A stretch of 64,000 nucleotides of DNA from Strobilurus pachycystidiatus (Eukaryota; Basidiomycota; Agaricomycetes; Agaricales; Physalacriaceae), in contig JAHLMK010000009.1 in NCBI GenBank assembly GCA_019915135.1, positions 1,426,001 to 1,490,000 of the forward strand, in the 5' to 3' direction. Positions 1 through 11,123 of the stretch are shown here, in pieces (positions within the stretch are counted from its first letter, which is position 1; every line of letters begins with the position of its first letter). A program made the translations under genes and the position numbers. The notes beneath the pieces are model-generated. The model ran no database searches. It worked only from the letters and a program-made list of their open reading frames with translations, and was not told the DNA's origin.

Positions 1-388
1 TTTTTTCCTGGGAAAAAGTGAGATTTTTTCCCGTTTTCGGAGGTCATTTTTGACTTACTTTTTGAGATTTTGACGTTGTTTTGAACGTCGCTGAAAAACA
101 GTCAGGGTCGATGCAATATGGTGCGCGTTAGAGAGCGGGAGGCGCGGAGCTGAGAACGCGCTGGGTTAGAGGTGCGCACTGCAACTCCTTCGGAAGATAG
201 AGCACTTACAGTGAAAGTAGTGTCCGTGGCGCTCAAGCCCGGTCTATCTTTTCAACGGCTACTGAATTCGACGCTTTTTGCGACACCGTGAGGACACGAG
301 GTGCACAATGAGTCGTCAGAAATGGTACGTTTACCGTCATATGAAATCATGAACCGTCTGAACTCATCCTAGGTGTGGGATATGCAGA

Positions 389-405
389 CGCCGCCTTTGG
401 CGGCG
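389..405. other. GC hairpin, 7-bp stem, TTT loop
   Basis: CGCCGCC-TTT-GGCGGCG is a perfect stem. The same hairpin sits at the equivalent place in the recent units (16492-16508, 27257-27273). Confidence 0.8.
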
Positions 406-498
406 GAGCTGGAAGCGTCCACGTTGTGCTAGGCCTCAACAAGCCCTACCCCGGCAGGACAACATCCAGTCCGCCAATTTGAGAAATGAGCAAACATC

Positions 499-513
499 GG
501 CGGCTTCGCCGCC
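499..513. other. GC hairpin, 6-bp stem, TTC loop
   Basis: GGCGGC-TTC-GCCGCC, perfect stem. The related hairpin in the recent unit is at 16003-16017. Confidence 0.8.
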
Positions 514-966
514 TCCGACATGTCCGAGTCCTCCTCGCCACCACACGCAATACATCCTTACCTTCGAGTCATCCGGACCGTATAGCGTGAGATCGCTCGC
601 CGCAGGGCCTTTTTTTTCTGCGAAAAAAGTCAGATTTTCACGGCATTTTGGAGGCCATTCTCAACTTACATTTCGCAGTCTGGACGTCAGTTCGGAGCTC
701 ACTGAGAGACAGTCAGGGTCGCAGAAATATCGTGCGCGCTGGATAGTGAGAAGCGCGGCGGTTTGAATGCGCTGGCTTCCAGGTGAGTAGGCTTATTTGT
801 TCAAGAGGGCCGGAGAGCTCACCACGATTGCAGAGACCGTTCTGAAGACATCGGCGCCCGGTCAAGAATCGTCCAACTCGTAGATTTCCAGATCTTTAAT
901 CCTCCTCGACGCTTGCCCGCACATCCTTTGTGACCCCACCGACTTCCTGCTCAACCAATTGTTAGT

Positions 967-981
967 GGCGGCTTTGCCGCC
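967..981. other. GC hairpin, 6-bp stem, TTT loop
   Basis: GGCGGC-TTT-GCCGCC, perfect stem. The counterpart in the recent unit is at 17039-17053. Confidence 0.8.
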
Positions 982-2157
982 CTTGCCACGCACCGAGAAT
1001 TCAGGGCGCGCTCCAGACCTCCGTTTCCAGGTCGCTACGGCCTCCGTCATCGCAAACTGATGTCGATCTGGATCTGGACGCTGTCGGTCAGCGGAAAATT
1101 CGGTGTGGCCCGAACGAGAGCAGCGAGTACGTACCTCTCCATCCCTGAGTTCCTGGATGACTGGCGCCCATCTTCAGGCAGCTTGGCAAGTCAAGGAAGA
1201 GCGCGATAAATCTAGAGAGCCGCGGCACCGAGCTCGTTGTGCCGAGCATTGAACGTCTCAAGGAGGTGGCGGGGTTCTTGAGATAAGTCAGTGTCAGTTT
1301 CATTTCTACGATGCTGAAGAGCTTACTGTGCACCATGATACGCCAAGCAGTCTGCTCAGAGCTTTGTCCGACCCGCGCAGTCCCCTGAACGTCGTGACGG
1401 ATCAATTCGACCGTGCGCCACATATCACCGAGATTTGTATGTACCTGTTAATCCTTCTTGCTGGAGAGCCTGTCACACAACGTCGTTTTGGACTCGCATA
1501 ACGCACTACGATTGAGTTTCGTCAACGACCGCGCCCGCGGGTAAGATCGCAGAGTCGAAAGTTGGTTAGTTTAGAGGAACTGTGTGAGGATGGGAGCCGC
1601 AGGCGCCTCAAGCGCGGCAGGACAGGAGCCAGTATGTAGAGAGCCGTTAATTAAGCCATTGTATGATGTGTACAATCTCCAATACAATGAAATCTTAGCA
1701 ATCGAAGTTTCTGTCCAAGTGAACAACTGATACTTACCTTTCAAGCGTATACATAAGACCTGTCTGTTGACAGATGACTTGGCCGCCAAGTGGGACACGA
1801 CGGCTGCGAGGCCAGAATGACTATAGAAAGTTAGCAAGGGAGCTACTACATAGCATTGGAATACGTTAGTGAACCCCGAACGCCGGCGATAGATCTGAGC
1901 TCACCATTACACGAGGATCTCGTTTTACGGAAATAGGAATGTCCCAAACATGCCAAGCGAGAAAAATCTTCCATCTGTCACCAGGGCTCAATCGATTTGT
2001 CCTGGAATCAAAAGTCTGGACCCTTACCTTTACGTTCGCGGTGTTTTCAAGCCGGCGAACGCTGTCTATGTTGGGATATCATCCTGACTTGCGTGGAGAG
2101 TGCGGGAGTTCGTCTGTAGCGTAGAGGACTCGCAGAGGCTCGGAGACGAGCGGGAAT

Positions 2158-2230
2158 GGTCGTGGTCTGAGTTCAAGTTCCAAATCAGGAACCGCAAGTG
2201 ATGGCCATCACTTGAACTTTAACCACGACC
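2158..2230. repeat. Imperfect inverted repeat around a 20-bp palindrome, copy 0
   Basis: The outer arms (2158-2178 and 2210-2230, 21 nt each) pair with three mismatches. At 2195-2214 lies CAAGTGATGGCCATCACTTG, its own reverse complement, which overlaps the right arm. The inner palindrome is unchanged in all three copies while the surrounding sequence has diverged. Confidence 0.8.
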
Positions 2231-3461
2231 TCCGCACGCTCATTTTCGCTGCCTCTGCTTCATCTGACGCTTCTGGCCCGGTGCTTCGACTTGGGTGCCC
2301 AAACGCCTTGGGAGTACAATTAGACGAAGACGTAAGTTGAATTTCGTTCAAATTTGGAACGGAAAACGCGCGCCAAGTCGGAGATTTCGCGTCCTCTTGT
2401 TCTGGCGCGCCGACTGGACCCTGCGAATGGACGAGATCTGGATTATCGCCAGATATGACGCGTTGTCGGCGCGCCGTCAATCTTATCTCATCGCGGATGC
2501 GGGGCCGCCAATGACACCGGCGCTGCTGGCGGTCTTCTCCTCCGTCCCGCGCTGCTCGCTCAGTCTTGGTTTTGGCGCATTCGGCTGGCTTACGACTACC
2601 TTCAGATAACTGTCTGGCCTTCTCTAGACCGCCTATCCTGCGGCTCAGCCTAACTCGTCTTGAACGACGGCGATTTCTATGCTGAACGACTGCATTTCCT
2701 TCTGACATGTAAATGGTATGTTGCTCCCTTCTCGTCCTTCTCCGTCGGCTCTGTGCCTTGCTGATTGATGTCTCATTGTTATCAGCCAATGGAAGACTGC
2801 GCCAAGCCGCGCTGCCCGCGCTTGTGTGCGCGCCCGAATGCATTGGTCTATTTGCATGTCAACGGCCTCTTCGTTTATCGCTTTTCCTTGCCGCCGTCCA
2901 TCCGCATCAGACGGTCAGGGTCCTCTCTGATACGAGTGAAGGGTCACCCGTTGAAACGCCTTCCAGCACTTTGGTCCTTGGAAGATTCACGAACGAGTTC
3001 GCATTCACAAGTACTTACTTGGACACGCAAAGTAAGAATCTTTTTCGTTGAATCGACGGCTGATTGCCCTCAGACTCGCAGTACATTTGGACTTGCTTAC
3101 CCTCACGCATGCTCAGGAGTCAGCCTGCGGTCAGGGCGCACCATCTCGGATAGCAACGCCGGCTAAGTGGCGTCAATTTCGATTTCCCTCAACGTAAGTT
3201 CCTAGCTTCAAACGACGCCGTTCATCCCCACCCTGATGTTACTAATTGTCTGAATCTAGGCCTTGCGGAGCTCGAACGTATTTTCCGGGCAATATAACTT
3301 GTGCGGGGAGAGGATATGGGGGTCAACCCGCTTTCCTCTCCACTTTCTTCCTTCCTTTTCCTTTCGTCCTCTGCTACTCTCTCTTCCATTATCACATGTG
3401 AGTCATACGTTCTCCTTTTCTGGGAGGTGTTTTCTTCGGAGCGGCCGGAGGGCGCGACTTG

Positions 3462-3469
3462 TATATAAG
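3462..3469 (+). promoter_or_regulatory. TATA box of repeated transcript, copy 0
   Basis: TATATAAG is followed about 50 bp later by (CCA)7 and a CT-run (3518-3562), a typical fungal pyrimidine-rich start region. The whole arrangement is conserved in the two recent copies. Confidence 0.7.
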
Positions 3470-5950
3470 TCACGCGTTTTTGTTTGTTGATCCAGCAGTC
3501 TCTTGCTTCCCTTCCTTCCACCACCACCACCACCACCACTCATCTCTCTCTCTCTCTCTCCCAGTCCTTTTTGCCGCCGCTCTATCTACTGTAAGCCGGG
3601 ACCGTCGCTCACCGTTGACCTCGACGCGACCGCCGACCATTCCATGGACTTTACCGCCGTATAGTACGTTGTCTCTGTTTTCCTTCTGTAATTGAGTGCG
3701 CTGAACTCTCCGCAGACTGCCGTCTCTTCAGCAACGTCTGCCCAAGTGCTGGTACGTTCTTCTTGTTGCTCGTCGTCTACTCTCAATTCAAGTCTTCTCC
3801 ACAGACCGGATATCCATTTTCACGGACATTGCACCAACCCGCGCGCCCATTGTTGAACGCTCTGCGCTCTCGTCACGGCCCATTGTCTAACGCTCTGCGC
3901 TTTTGTCATGGCCGTCCGGTACGTCGTCTATACCGTGACTCTTACTGCCCTTACTGACACGGACATGTTTTAGAGGCGGACGAACACCGGACGCCCATTC
4001 ATCGTGACGTCTACGACGCCTTCCAACTACAGGCTCTCGTATCCCATTTCACTACGATCTCGTATGCCCGCTCAGCGGTACGTTCCTCTCCCGCTTCCAC
4101 GTACGTCTTTGACTGACCCTTCCCGGCCAGTCCGGCCATCGTCTCCGACGAACATTCCCCACTTCTCTTGCACCCAGGCACGTTGACTCTCTGCTGCAAT
4201 GATATGGGAATGCGCCTCGACCTGCGATAGGTAAGCTTTCAACTATTCATTCATCTTGGACCATCATGCTTACACTCAACCAGACACAGCCGACGTCGGC
4301 GCCATTTGTTCATCGGAGTACGAGTCCCATGGCATTAAAGTCGCACACACTGTCGTAAAGCGCCGTACGTCGTCGCTGTCACTCATTCGGATACTGCGCC
4401 ACAGTCCGGCCCCTCAACGGCGCATCGCTGCGGTCGTTCGGTGACCGACGCATCAGGACCGCATCCCCAAGAACCTCACGCCCCCATGGTCGCCATACGT
4501 CCCTTCCCGTTTGCCGCGAATTCTCTTGAATGAACTTGCCCGCGCAGACCGGCCGTCGTCCCCGGTGGTGCGCCCAATATTCCTCGGCACTGTCATGCAG
4601 GACTACGGCGGGGACCTTGTGCTATTCCGCGGGCGTGCGCTTACACCACCAGCTTTTTTCAAAGGTAAGCTTTCCATCTCACGTTCATGTTATGTGCTGA
4701 TTATTACATAGGCCGAACCTATGCCGGCGCTGGGGCGAATGCATGCTCATGCCCCTGCGTAGTATAGTGATCTACAAGCCATCGTGAGTCGTCATTTCAT
4801 GTCCATCGTACCATCTTCACTCACCGGTCACCTATAGTTGACTTCATCGGTGTCTGGCGGGCGCTACGTTCAATGTTACACCATGCGAGGCCGCGGCAAT
4901 GCTGGTAGCTCAAGGCGCGACGAATGGGCCGCCAATTCTGCTGTAGATGTGTGAGTCATCGCCTACTGCACGTCTTGTTCTTTGACTGTAGGACGGTCTC
5001 CAAAGTGCTACCACTAGCACGGTCCCCGAGCCCACACATGCTGGTGGACCCAATCTCTCCGCCCAATCTCTTTCATGGACACAGTGTCGACCTCAGGCGT
5101 CCTTTTCGTGTTGGTGTACCAGCACCAACTGTTGTCGATGGTGAGTTCGTCAATACTCTTTTATTCTTGCCTATATCCACAATGTTAGACCGGCCGAAGT
5201 CTGGACGTGTCCGTCATGGCTTCAACTCATCCGTTACCACACAGGTATGCTCTTCATCCTTCTCGCCTTCGTGAGATCATCGCCGTTCACTCGTCATTGA
5301 CTCTTTATGGAGGCTTGACCCGTACCACTTCACGCTGCCTTCGGGAATGTCAGACTTATGATCACGGTGTGTACAGCGTTGTTCTTGTCGACTGGTAGTC
5401 CACATGCTAGGGTCATGTCTCGGTGAGCTCGTTCTTTGGCCGCGTTCCCTTCTCGTCGCTGCTTCGGAACGATGAGGCGATGCGCCCTCAGGTACGTACG
5501 GTGTTATTTATGGTGCTTGACATGGGAAGTCCGCAATTATAGCCCTTCGCTGTCCTCTAATCAGGCTGGATGTATGATCTTGGTACGTATCTCTCTCTTC
5601 CTTGTCGTTTCCTCCTCTCATGACTGACATGTATATCACAGGTCTCCCTTCGAGACCGGTCACTCATGCATACACGATACCTTCGAGAACGCCGGAATTA
5701 TGACTTTGGTAGGTGAATTGGTTGGTGTTATGTCTTCATATATCTCAACGCCAGCATGCTACATGTCGGCGGTCGTTTGGCATGAAGGCGTAGCCACCAT
5801 TCCTTGAGTTGCCTTCGGGAACGCTAGGATTATGATCTTACACGCTATATACATACGACGGAAGCTTACTGTTAGGACTGTTACTGTAGCGTGTTCAATA
5901 TGCATGTACAGTAGATGCTGAATATAAACTTGTTCTCGTTCTTGTCCGGC
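3462..5950 (+). other. Multi-exon transcript unit, copy 0 (interrupted reading frame)
   Basis: Downstream of the TATA box, short exons (about 35-110 nt) alternate with good fungal introns, for example GTACGTTG...CTCCGCAG near 3664-3715 and GTACGTTC...TCCACAG near 3753-3805. Several donors and acceptors sit at the same places as in copy 1. Joining the first exons from the obvious ATG (near 3643) soon gives a stop, so I see no intact protein. The 3' part carries the repeated exon motif CCTTCGGGAA-like at about 5338, 5680 and 5812. An AATATAAA signal near 5921 may mark the 3' end. The copia element is inserted just beyond it. Confidence 0.5.
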
Positions 5951-5988
5951 GTGTGCTACTTGTGCTACGAAAATGAGAGGCTAGATAT

Positions 5989-6317
5989 TAAGAACAGAGA
6001 ACGAATAAGGAAGAGTTCTCAGACGTGCACAGCGAGAGCGAGACGACTATATATTAGGAATACTCATACCTAAGAACAGAGAACGAATAAGGAAGAGTTC
6101 TACGAGAGAAGTAAGTACGAGTGTCCGTGAATATATAGTACGGGATGCATACCTCAGACGTGCACAGCGAGAGCGAGACGACTGAGGTATCGTGGAAAAT
6201 AATCTAGTGTATATATAGGTGTGATCGAGTCTGAGTCATAACTATACAGGCGCTACGAGTGGCGCAATGTCCTAATACGGTAAGTAAGATCGTGTGGCGT
6301 CCGGATGAACTTCAACA
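5989..6317 (-). repeat. copia 3' LTR (left)
   Basis: It begins TAAGAACAGAG and ends CTTCAACA on the plus strand. It contains an internal duplication of about 40 bp (AAGAACAGAGAACGAATAAGG occurs twice). A polypurine tract, GTGGGGGAG on the minus strand (6318-6326), abuts it. Confidence 0.95.
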
Positions 6318-6336
6318 CTCCCCCACATCCGAACGC

Positions 6337-9300
6337 CTATCCAAGTTGGACGATGTTGAGGTCACCGAGGTAGCGATAGTGGGCGTCGCGCGGAAGGGGT
6401 TTTGTGAACAAGTCGGCTGGGTTCTCGGTCCCACGGATGCTGTCAACGACGAGTTCTTTGGCAGCGACGAGTTCCCGGATGTAGTGAACACGAAGGTCGA
6501 TATGCTTGACGCGATGGTGGCCATGAGTATTTTTGGTAAGACTCACTGAGCCTTCGTTGTCGCCCTTCAAATGGCCTGGCTTCTCCTGGGGTAGGCCTAT
6601 CTCCTCCATCCACGCAAACATCCATCGGAGCTGCTGGGCTCCTCGCGACAAGGAAACATACTCTGCCTCGACCGTTGATAAGGAGACAGTGGCCTGGCGC
6701 TTCGAGCTCCAGGACACAGGACCGCCAGCCATAACGAAGACTTGTCCGGATGTCGAGCGCCTCGTGTCCTGGCAATCACCGTAACTGGCGTCAACGTATC
6801 CAAATGGCTTGAGGGGCGCATCGCGAGAGAAGACAATCCCGTAGTCAATGGTAGCTTTGATGTATCCGGCAACGTGTAGGAGTGCGCGCCAATGTGCCAT
6901 ACCGGGATTACTCTGGAATCGTGAGAGGAGGCTGACCGGGAATGACAGGTCGGGTCGCGTAGCGAGTTGGCACCACATGACGGCTCCGAGAAGTTCGCGA
7001 AAAGGTATGTTGGCCATTTCAGCGTGCTCGGCGTCGGTAGAGGGAGACATGGATGAATCGAGGCTAATTCCAACGGGAAGTGGTGTGGAGTGTGGGGTAA
7101 TCGCACTGAGGTTGTGGCGCTCGAGGACCTCTTCAAAGTACGCACGTTGGGAGAGTGAGATTGTACCTTTCTCCAGATCCTGGGCGACGCGCATGCCTAG
7201 TAGGCGGTGATTCTCCCCCACATCCTTGATGTCCCACAGCCTAGCTAGCTCATCTTTCCGCCGGTTACCGACTTCGACACTCGAAGAAGCTCCCCAAACG
7301 TCGTCCGTGTACGTGGCTGTGAGTGTGAAGTCATCGTCCTCGCGCTTGACGCGGACACAAGGGTCAGCTTTTGACGCAGTGTACCCAACTGACGTGAAGC
7401 CCTGGTCAAGGGTGCGAGCCCAATCGTGGGCACCCTGCATCGTGCCATAGATGGTTTTCTTGAGGAGGCAGGCCTCGGATTCGCGTCCCTCGACCACGTA
7501 CCCCGGCGGTTGTTGCATCCAGATGTCAACGTCGGGAACACTGTTAAGGTAGGCCGCAACAAAGTCAATTTGCCAAAGTGCGAGGTTCCTCGATGCTGCG
7601 ATAGCTGCGACCATTCGAATTGATTCCATGCGTGAGACAGCCGCCCAGGTATCTGTGTAGTCGACACCTAGTTGTTGAGTGAAGCCCTTACCCACAAGGC
7701 GTGCTTTGTCGCGGATCGGCTTCCCGTCCCCATCGAGCTTGATGTCGTACACCCAACGACAGGCCATGATGTTGGTGCCAGGAGGGGGAGTACCCAGCTC
7801 CCACGTTCCCTTTTCGCGGTGCTGTTCCATCTCAACATCCATCGCTGCGCGCCAACGTTGTTCATCGGCCTTCACAGCCTCCGAGTACGTGCGAGGTGTT
7901 CGCGTGAGTCCGGGTTCCGTTGCCATCAACGCCAGGTGGTCGTCCAATTCGCCGGTGAGACGTGATGATGGATCGAGAGATGCTACACGAGCCTTGGGAT
8001 CTCTAGAGGCCCACTCCTCCCCCAAGTTTCGTGCTTCATTCTCCTTCCTCTCGAATTCGACGTTTTCACGCGCCAGTCTCGAGGGTTGGGGAACGCGTCC
8101 TGATCGTCGCGGCTCGGCGACGACGGGAACAGTAACACGTCCGGTCTGGACACTAGATCTCGGAGGGGCAGTCGCTGGTTCGGGAGGATTTACACCCCCA
8201 TCACGCGAGTCGACGACTGACGCATCGCCTTGGTCTTGTGGGTTAATACCCACAGGCGTGAAGTCAATATCATCAGACTCAAGCGTCCGATGGGGTACAC
8301 CTTCCTCGAACCGGACGTTCCGAGCGTCAATAATGCGGCCCTGCTTGTCCTCGAGGATGTAGTTTCCGGAACCGGGAGCGTACCCCAGAAAGGTACACTC
8401 AACCCCGCGATCGTCTACCTTGTCTCCACCGTCAATTTGACGTCCGTTGATCGTCGGTACCAATGCCCAACCACGCGATCCGAACACGCGAAGGTGCGAG
8501 ACGTCCTGGCGTTTCTTGGTGAAGATGGCGAGGGGAATTCGTCCGGGATGGCGGCCTGAAGGCATGTAGTTGCGAGTATACGCACCGTGCGCGACGGCAT
8601 ATGCCCAGTACTCGGGAGGGAGGCCAGAATCGCGAAGGTTCGCTCGCATGTCGTCGGTGAGTTGGCGAATAGCACGTTCGGCGAGTCCATTCTGAGCAGA
8701 GGAATACGGGGTGGTGGTTACGTGCAAGATGTCATGCTTAGCGAAGTAGTCCTCCCACGCCTTTGATGAGAAAGCGTTGTCCGTTCGGACTTTTCTTACT
8801 CGCTTCCCGGTTTGCGCCTCTGCCATCACTCGGAACCGCTCAAACGCCGGTATCGTGGACGAGTCACTTTTATCCCTCAAAAACTCCGGCCACTTGGTCC
8901 CAGAACCCGAGTCGACAATGGCCATGTAGTAGAGGTTCCCGGTCTTTGTGGCGTCCCGCGACGGACCCCACAAATCGAATGCGACTTCCTCGAGAACGTC
9001 AACGTCAGGATCAGTCGGCTTATCGTATGGGCGACGAGTTTGGCGGGCTAGGATGCAATCGACGCACTGGCCAGGAATGTCTCGAGATGTAATGGTGAGT
9101 CCATCTACGAGGCTTTTGTCTGCCATTTCCTTGATAGTATCGGGGCTGCCGTGAGCGAGGCGGCGGTGCCACTGGCATAACGAGGTTGGCGAGCTAGTAG
9201 ACAGCATAGCTGCCGGCAGCGGTTGCATCTGGACAATGTACATCCCATCTGACGCTTTTGCACTGAACAAGGCCTTCCCAGACTTCTTCACAACGCCTTC

Positions 9301-10662
9301 TCTTCCGCCAAACTCGGTATAGCAACCCGCCCGGTCTAGCTGACTGACGGATATCAGGTCAGACGCCAGTGTTGGTGCATGGAGTGCATTTTTGAAGGTG
9401 ACAGTGACCCAACGTCCGTCGCTGAGGATTTTTCGAGTTACTGACCCGCTTCCCTGGATAGGGAAACCGCCGCTTGACATCGCCGACTGGCCATACGTTA
9501 CGGGCATTGACTGGTAGTTGGTGAACCCGCCTTGGTGTCGGAAGAAGTTGTCGGTAGCACCGGAGTCAAGTGGTACGCGGTCGGTGTTGCTGTATCCAAC
9601 CGGATGGCTGACGGTTGCGAACGCAGCAGATACGTCGACTTTATCGAGGAGATAATCAACTCCTTCCGGCAGGACGTCCTCAATGACTATGGCGTCCTCA
9701 TCCTCAACGTCCTCGATTGACACTGGACACTCGTACTGGACCTCGATACCACAAGGCTCATCCGCCCAGTCAAAACCACTCGACCACGGCGTAGATGCCA
9801 TCAGCGCGTAGTGAGGTGCGTACGCAAATTGCGCTGACGGTACCGCCGCTGAACTACTGTTTCTGGCTCCAAAATTTGGAGGGAACTGACCCTCCTTTCC
9901 TCCCCCAGGCCAGTAACAGTCCCGAAGCCAATGGCTGCTCTTATTCCTCGCTTTGCAGTTCGGATTAGAACAGTGGCGACTCGATGTTGCGCTATAGGCG
10001 TGGCCGCCGGCGTTCTTAGCGGTCCTCGCTCGGATGGCGAGGAGGGTTAGGCCGTGGGATGTGACTAGAGCGAGTGCGTCGGTAAGATTGTGAGTGTAGA
10101 GGGCTCCGATGAACGACGTCCATTCTGATGTGGGTGGCAGGGACCGGATGAGGACTCCTTTGAAGTCTTTGTCTGTCATGCCCTTCCCGAGCTCCTGCAA
10201 GCGATGGCGACGGTCTCGGAGCGCGGTAAGGTGAGCTGCTATTGCTTCTTTTGACGAATCATCGACCATGACAGTTTCATTGAGCTCCCGTTCGGCCAAC
10301 GATATTGCGGCATCACTCTGTGGCGCACAGGTCTCGATGATCGATTCCCAGCACTTCTGCGCCGACCCGGTACGGTCTGCGCCGGCACCGACGGGGTTTA
10401 TCAGGCTATTGACGATAACAGAGCGAGCGACACCATCTCTGTACAGGTATTCTTCGAGGGATGGGTTCAGGGAGTATACTGGGGTGTCGGTCGCCGACGT
10501 TGTCCCGGTCGCGGTAGGTCGCTGGATCTTTCCGGTGATGTATCCCTGCAATCCTTTCCCGGTGAGGCACTCTTCGGCCTGTATCACCCACGTATAGAAG
10601 TTTGATTTATCCTCTAACAGGTGTTGGGTGGCGGTGAGTCCGGTTGAGTTAATGACGGACAT
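6337..10662 (-). CDS. copia Gag-Pol polyprotein, 1441 aa
   Basis: A single frame encodes Gag and Pol for reverse transcription and integration of the element. In order: an N-terminal Gag (about 1-230); a variant zinc knuckle CSNPNCKARNKSSHWLRDC (about 230-250); an aspartic protease with DSGA near residue 366; an integrase GAG-pre/zinc region (WHRRLAHGS, near 500) and a catalytic core with D near 563 (FDLWGP), D near 626 (RTDN) and E near 660 (GLAERAI); a copia-type reverse transcriptase with YTDD near 1119; RNase H from VDASYGD near 1290 and STVEAEY. The start ATG (10660-10662) lies 115 bp inside the 5' LTR-PBS side. The length is normal for the family and there are no stops or frameshifts. 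Many antisense ORFs here are shadows. Confidence 0.97.
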   Translation of the reverse strand: MSVINSTGLTATQHLLEDKSNFYTWVIQAEECLTGKGLQGYITGKIQRPTATGTTSATDTPVYSLNPSLEEYLYRDGVARSVIVNSLINPVGAGADRTGSAQKCWESIIETCAPQSDAAISLAERELNETVMVDDSSKEAIAAHLTALRDRRHRLQELGKGMTDKDFKGVLIRSLPPTSEWTSFIGALYTHNLTDALALVTSHGLTLLAIRARTAKNAGGHAYSATSSRHCSNPNCKARNKSSHWLRDCYWPGGGKEGQFPPNFGARNSSSAAVPSAQFAYAPHYALMASTPWSSGFDWADEPCGIEVQYECPVSIEDVEDEDAIVIEDVLPEGVDYLLDKVDVSAAFATVSHPVGYSNTDRVPLDSGATDNFFRHQGGFTNYQSMPVTYGQSAMSSGGFPIQGSGSVTRKILSDGRWVTVTFKNALHAPTLASDLISVSQLDRAGCYTEFGGREGVVKKSGKALFSAKASDGMYIVQMQPLPAAMLSTSSPTSLCQWHRRLAHGSPDTIKEMADKSLVDGLTITSRDIPGQCVDCILARQTRRPYDKPTDPDVDVLEEVAFDLWGPSRDATKTGNLYYMAIVDSGSGTKWPEFLRDKSDSSTIPAFERFRVMAEAQTGKRVRKVRTDNAFSSKAWEDYFAKHDILHVTTTPYSSAQNGLAERAIRQLTDDMRANLRDSGLPPEYWAYAVAHGAYTRNYMPSGRHPGRIPLAIFTKKRQDVSHLRVFGSRGWALVPTINGRQIDGGDKVDDRGVECTFLGYAPGSGNYILEDKQGRIIDARNVRFEEGVPHRTLESDDIDFTPVGINPQDQGDASVVDSRDGGVNPPEPATAPPRSSVQTGRVTVPVVAEPRRSGRVPQPSRLARENVEFERKENEARNLGEEWASRDPKARVASLDPSSRLTGELDDHLALMATEPGLTRTPRTYSEAVKADEQRWRAAMDVEMEQHREKGTWELGTPPPGTNIMACRWVYDIKLDGDGKPIRDKARLVGKGFTQQLGVDYTDTWAAVSRMESIRMVAAIAASRNLALWQIDFVAAYLNSVPDVDIWMQQPPGYVVEGRESEACLLKKTIYGTMQGAHDWARTLDQGFTSVGYTASKADPCVRVKREDDDFTLTATYTDDVWGASSSVEVGNRRKDELARLWDIKDVGENHRLLGMRVAQDLEKGTISLSQRAYFEEVLERHNLSAITPHSTPLPVGISLDSSMSPSTDAEHAEMANIPFRELLGAVMWCQLATRPDLSFPVSLLSRFQSNPGMAHWRALLHVAGYIKATIDYGIVFSRDAPLKPFGYVDASYGDCQDTRRSTSGQVFVMAGGPVSWSSKRQATVSLSTVEAEYVSLSRGAQQLRWMFAWMEEIGLPQEKPGHLKGDNEGSVSLTKNTHGHHRVKHIDLRVHYIRELVAAKELVVDSIRGTENPADLFTKPLPRDAHYRYLGDLNIVQLG

Positions 10663-10777
10663 TTTCGCGGTGGTGTGGGTGGACAGGGTGTTTGGTATGC
10701 GGTATGGCAGTGATAGCGAGTCGTTTGTTCGATGAAAAATTTGCTGTGTTATACGTCTTCAAAGTTCGGCGGCTACG

Positions 10778-10789
10778 GGGCCCATAACC
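10778..10789 (-). other. copia primer-binding site, initiator-tRNA(Met) anticodon type
   Basis: Directly next to the 5' LTR the plus strand reads GGGCCCATAACC. This matches 12 nt of the anticodon region of eukaryotic initiator tRNA(Met) as I recall it, the half-tRNA priming known from Drosophila copia. The contact with the LTR is exact, without spacer. Confidence 0.75.
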
Positions 10790-11118
10790 TAAGAACAGAG
10801 AACGAATAAGGAAGAGTTCTCAGACGTGCACAGCGAGAGCGAGACGACTATATATTAGGAATACTCATACCTAAGAACAGAGAACGAATAAGGAAGAGTT
10901 CTACGAGAGAAGTAAGTACGAGTGTCCGTGAATATATAGTACGGGATGCATACCTCAGACGTGCACAGCGAGAGCGAGACGACTGAGGTATCGTGGAAAA
11001 TAATCTAGTGTATATATAGGTGCGATCGAGTCTGAGTCATAACTATACAGGCGCTACGAGTGGCGCAATGTCCTAATACGGTAAGTAAGATCGTGTGGCG
11101 TCCGGATGAACTTCAACA
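10790..11118 (-). repeat. copia 5' LTR (right)
   Basis: 329 bp, the same as the left LTR apart from one noticed base. The copy of the target duplication, GATAT, follows at 11119-11123. Confidence 0.95.
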
Positions 11119-11123
11119 GATAT

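Larger units (their letters stand above)
1..3260 (+). other. Splice-site-rich region without clear ORF, copy 0
   Basis: Plus-strand introns recur here as in the later units, for example 325-372 (48 nt, GTACGTTT...CCTAG), whose counterpart in copy 1 is 16428-16475, also 48 nt. The exons between such introns do not join into an evident conserved reading frame. This could be an exon-rich non-coding transcript or a decayed gene; the sequence alone does not decide. Confidence 0.45.
1..5983. repeat. Diverged copy 0 of the tandem unit, left part
   Basis: This segment aligns in order with 16105-21985 of the recent unit, by eye at roughly 80-90 percent with indels. Shared landmarks are the T-run plus TTTTTGACTTACTTTTTGAGAT block (1-90), the GC hairpins, the 20-bp palindrome at 2195-2214, the TATA box at 3462 and the exon series ending near 5930. 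The opening T-run block appears a second time at about 605-790, so copy 0 carries an internal duplication absent from copies 1 and 2. No conserved protein gene is seen; six-frame ORFs here are short and not preserved between copies. Confidence 0.85.
5989..11118 (-). mobile_element. Complete Ty1/copia LTR retrotransposon
   Basis: The element has two 329-bp LTRs, a 5-bp target duplication (GATAT at 5984-5988 and 11119-11123), a primer-binding site, a purine tract and one uninterrupted Gag-Pol frame on the minus strand. I noticed a single LTR difference (T near 6222 versus C near 11023), so the insertion is young. It splits copy 0 of the tandem unit: flanks 5983 and 11124 rejoin to match copy 1 near 21990. 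All catalytic motifs are present, so it may be autonomous. Confidence 0.97.

Noticed and set aside
2208..2843. 211-aa minus ORF rich in Arg and Ser
   Set aside because: The corresponding frames in units 1 and 2 are broken into unrelated short ORFs, so there is no sign of a conserved protein.
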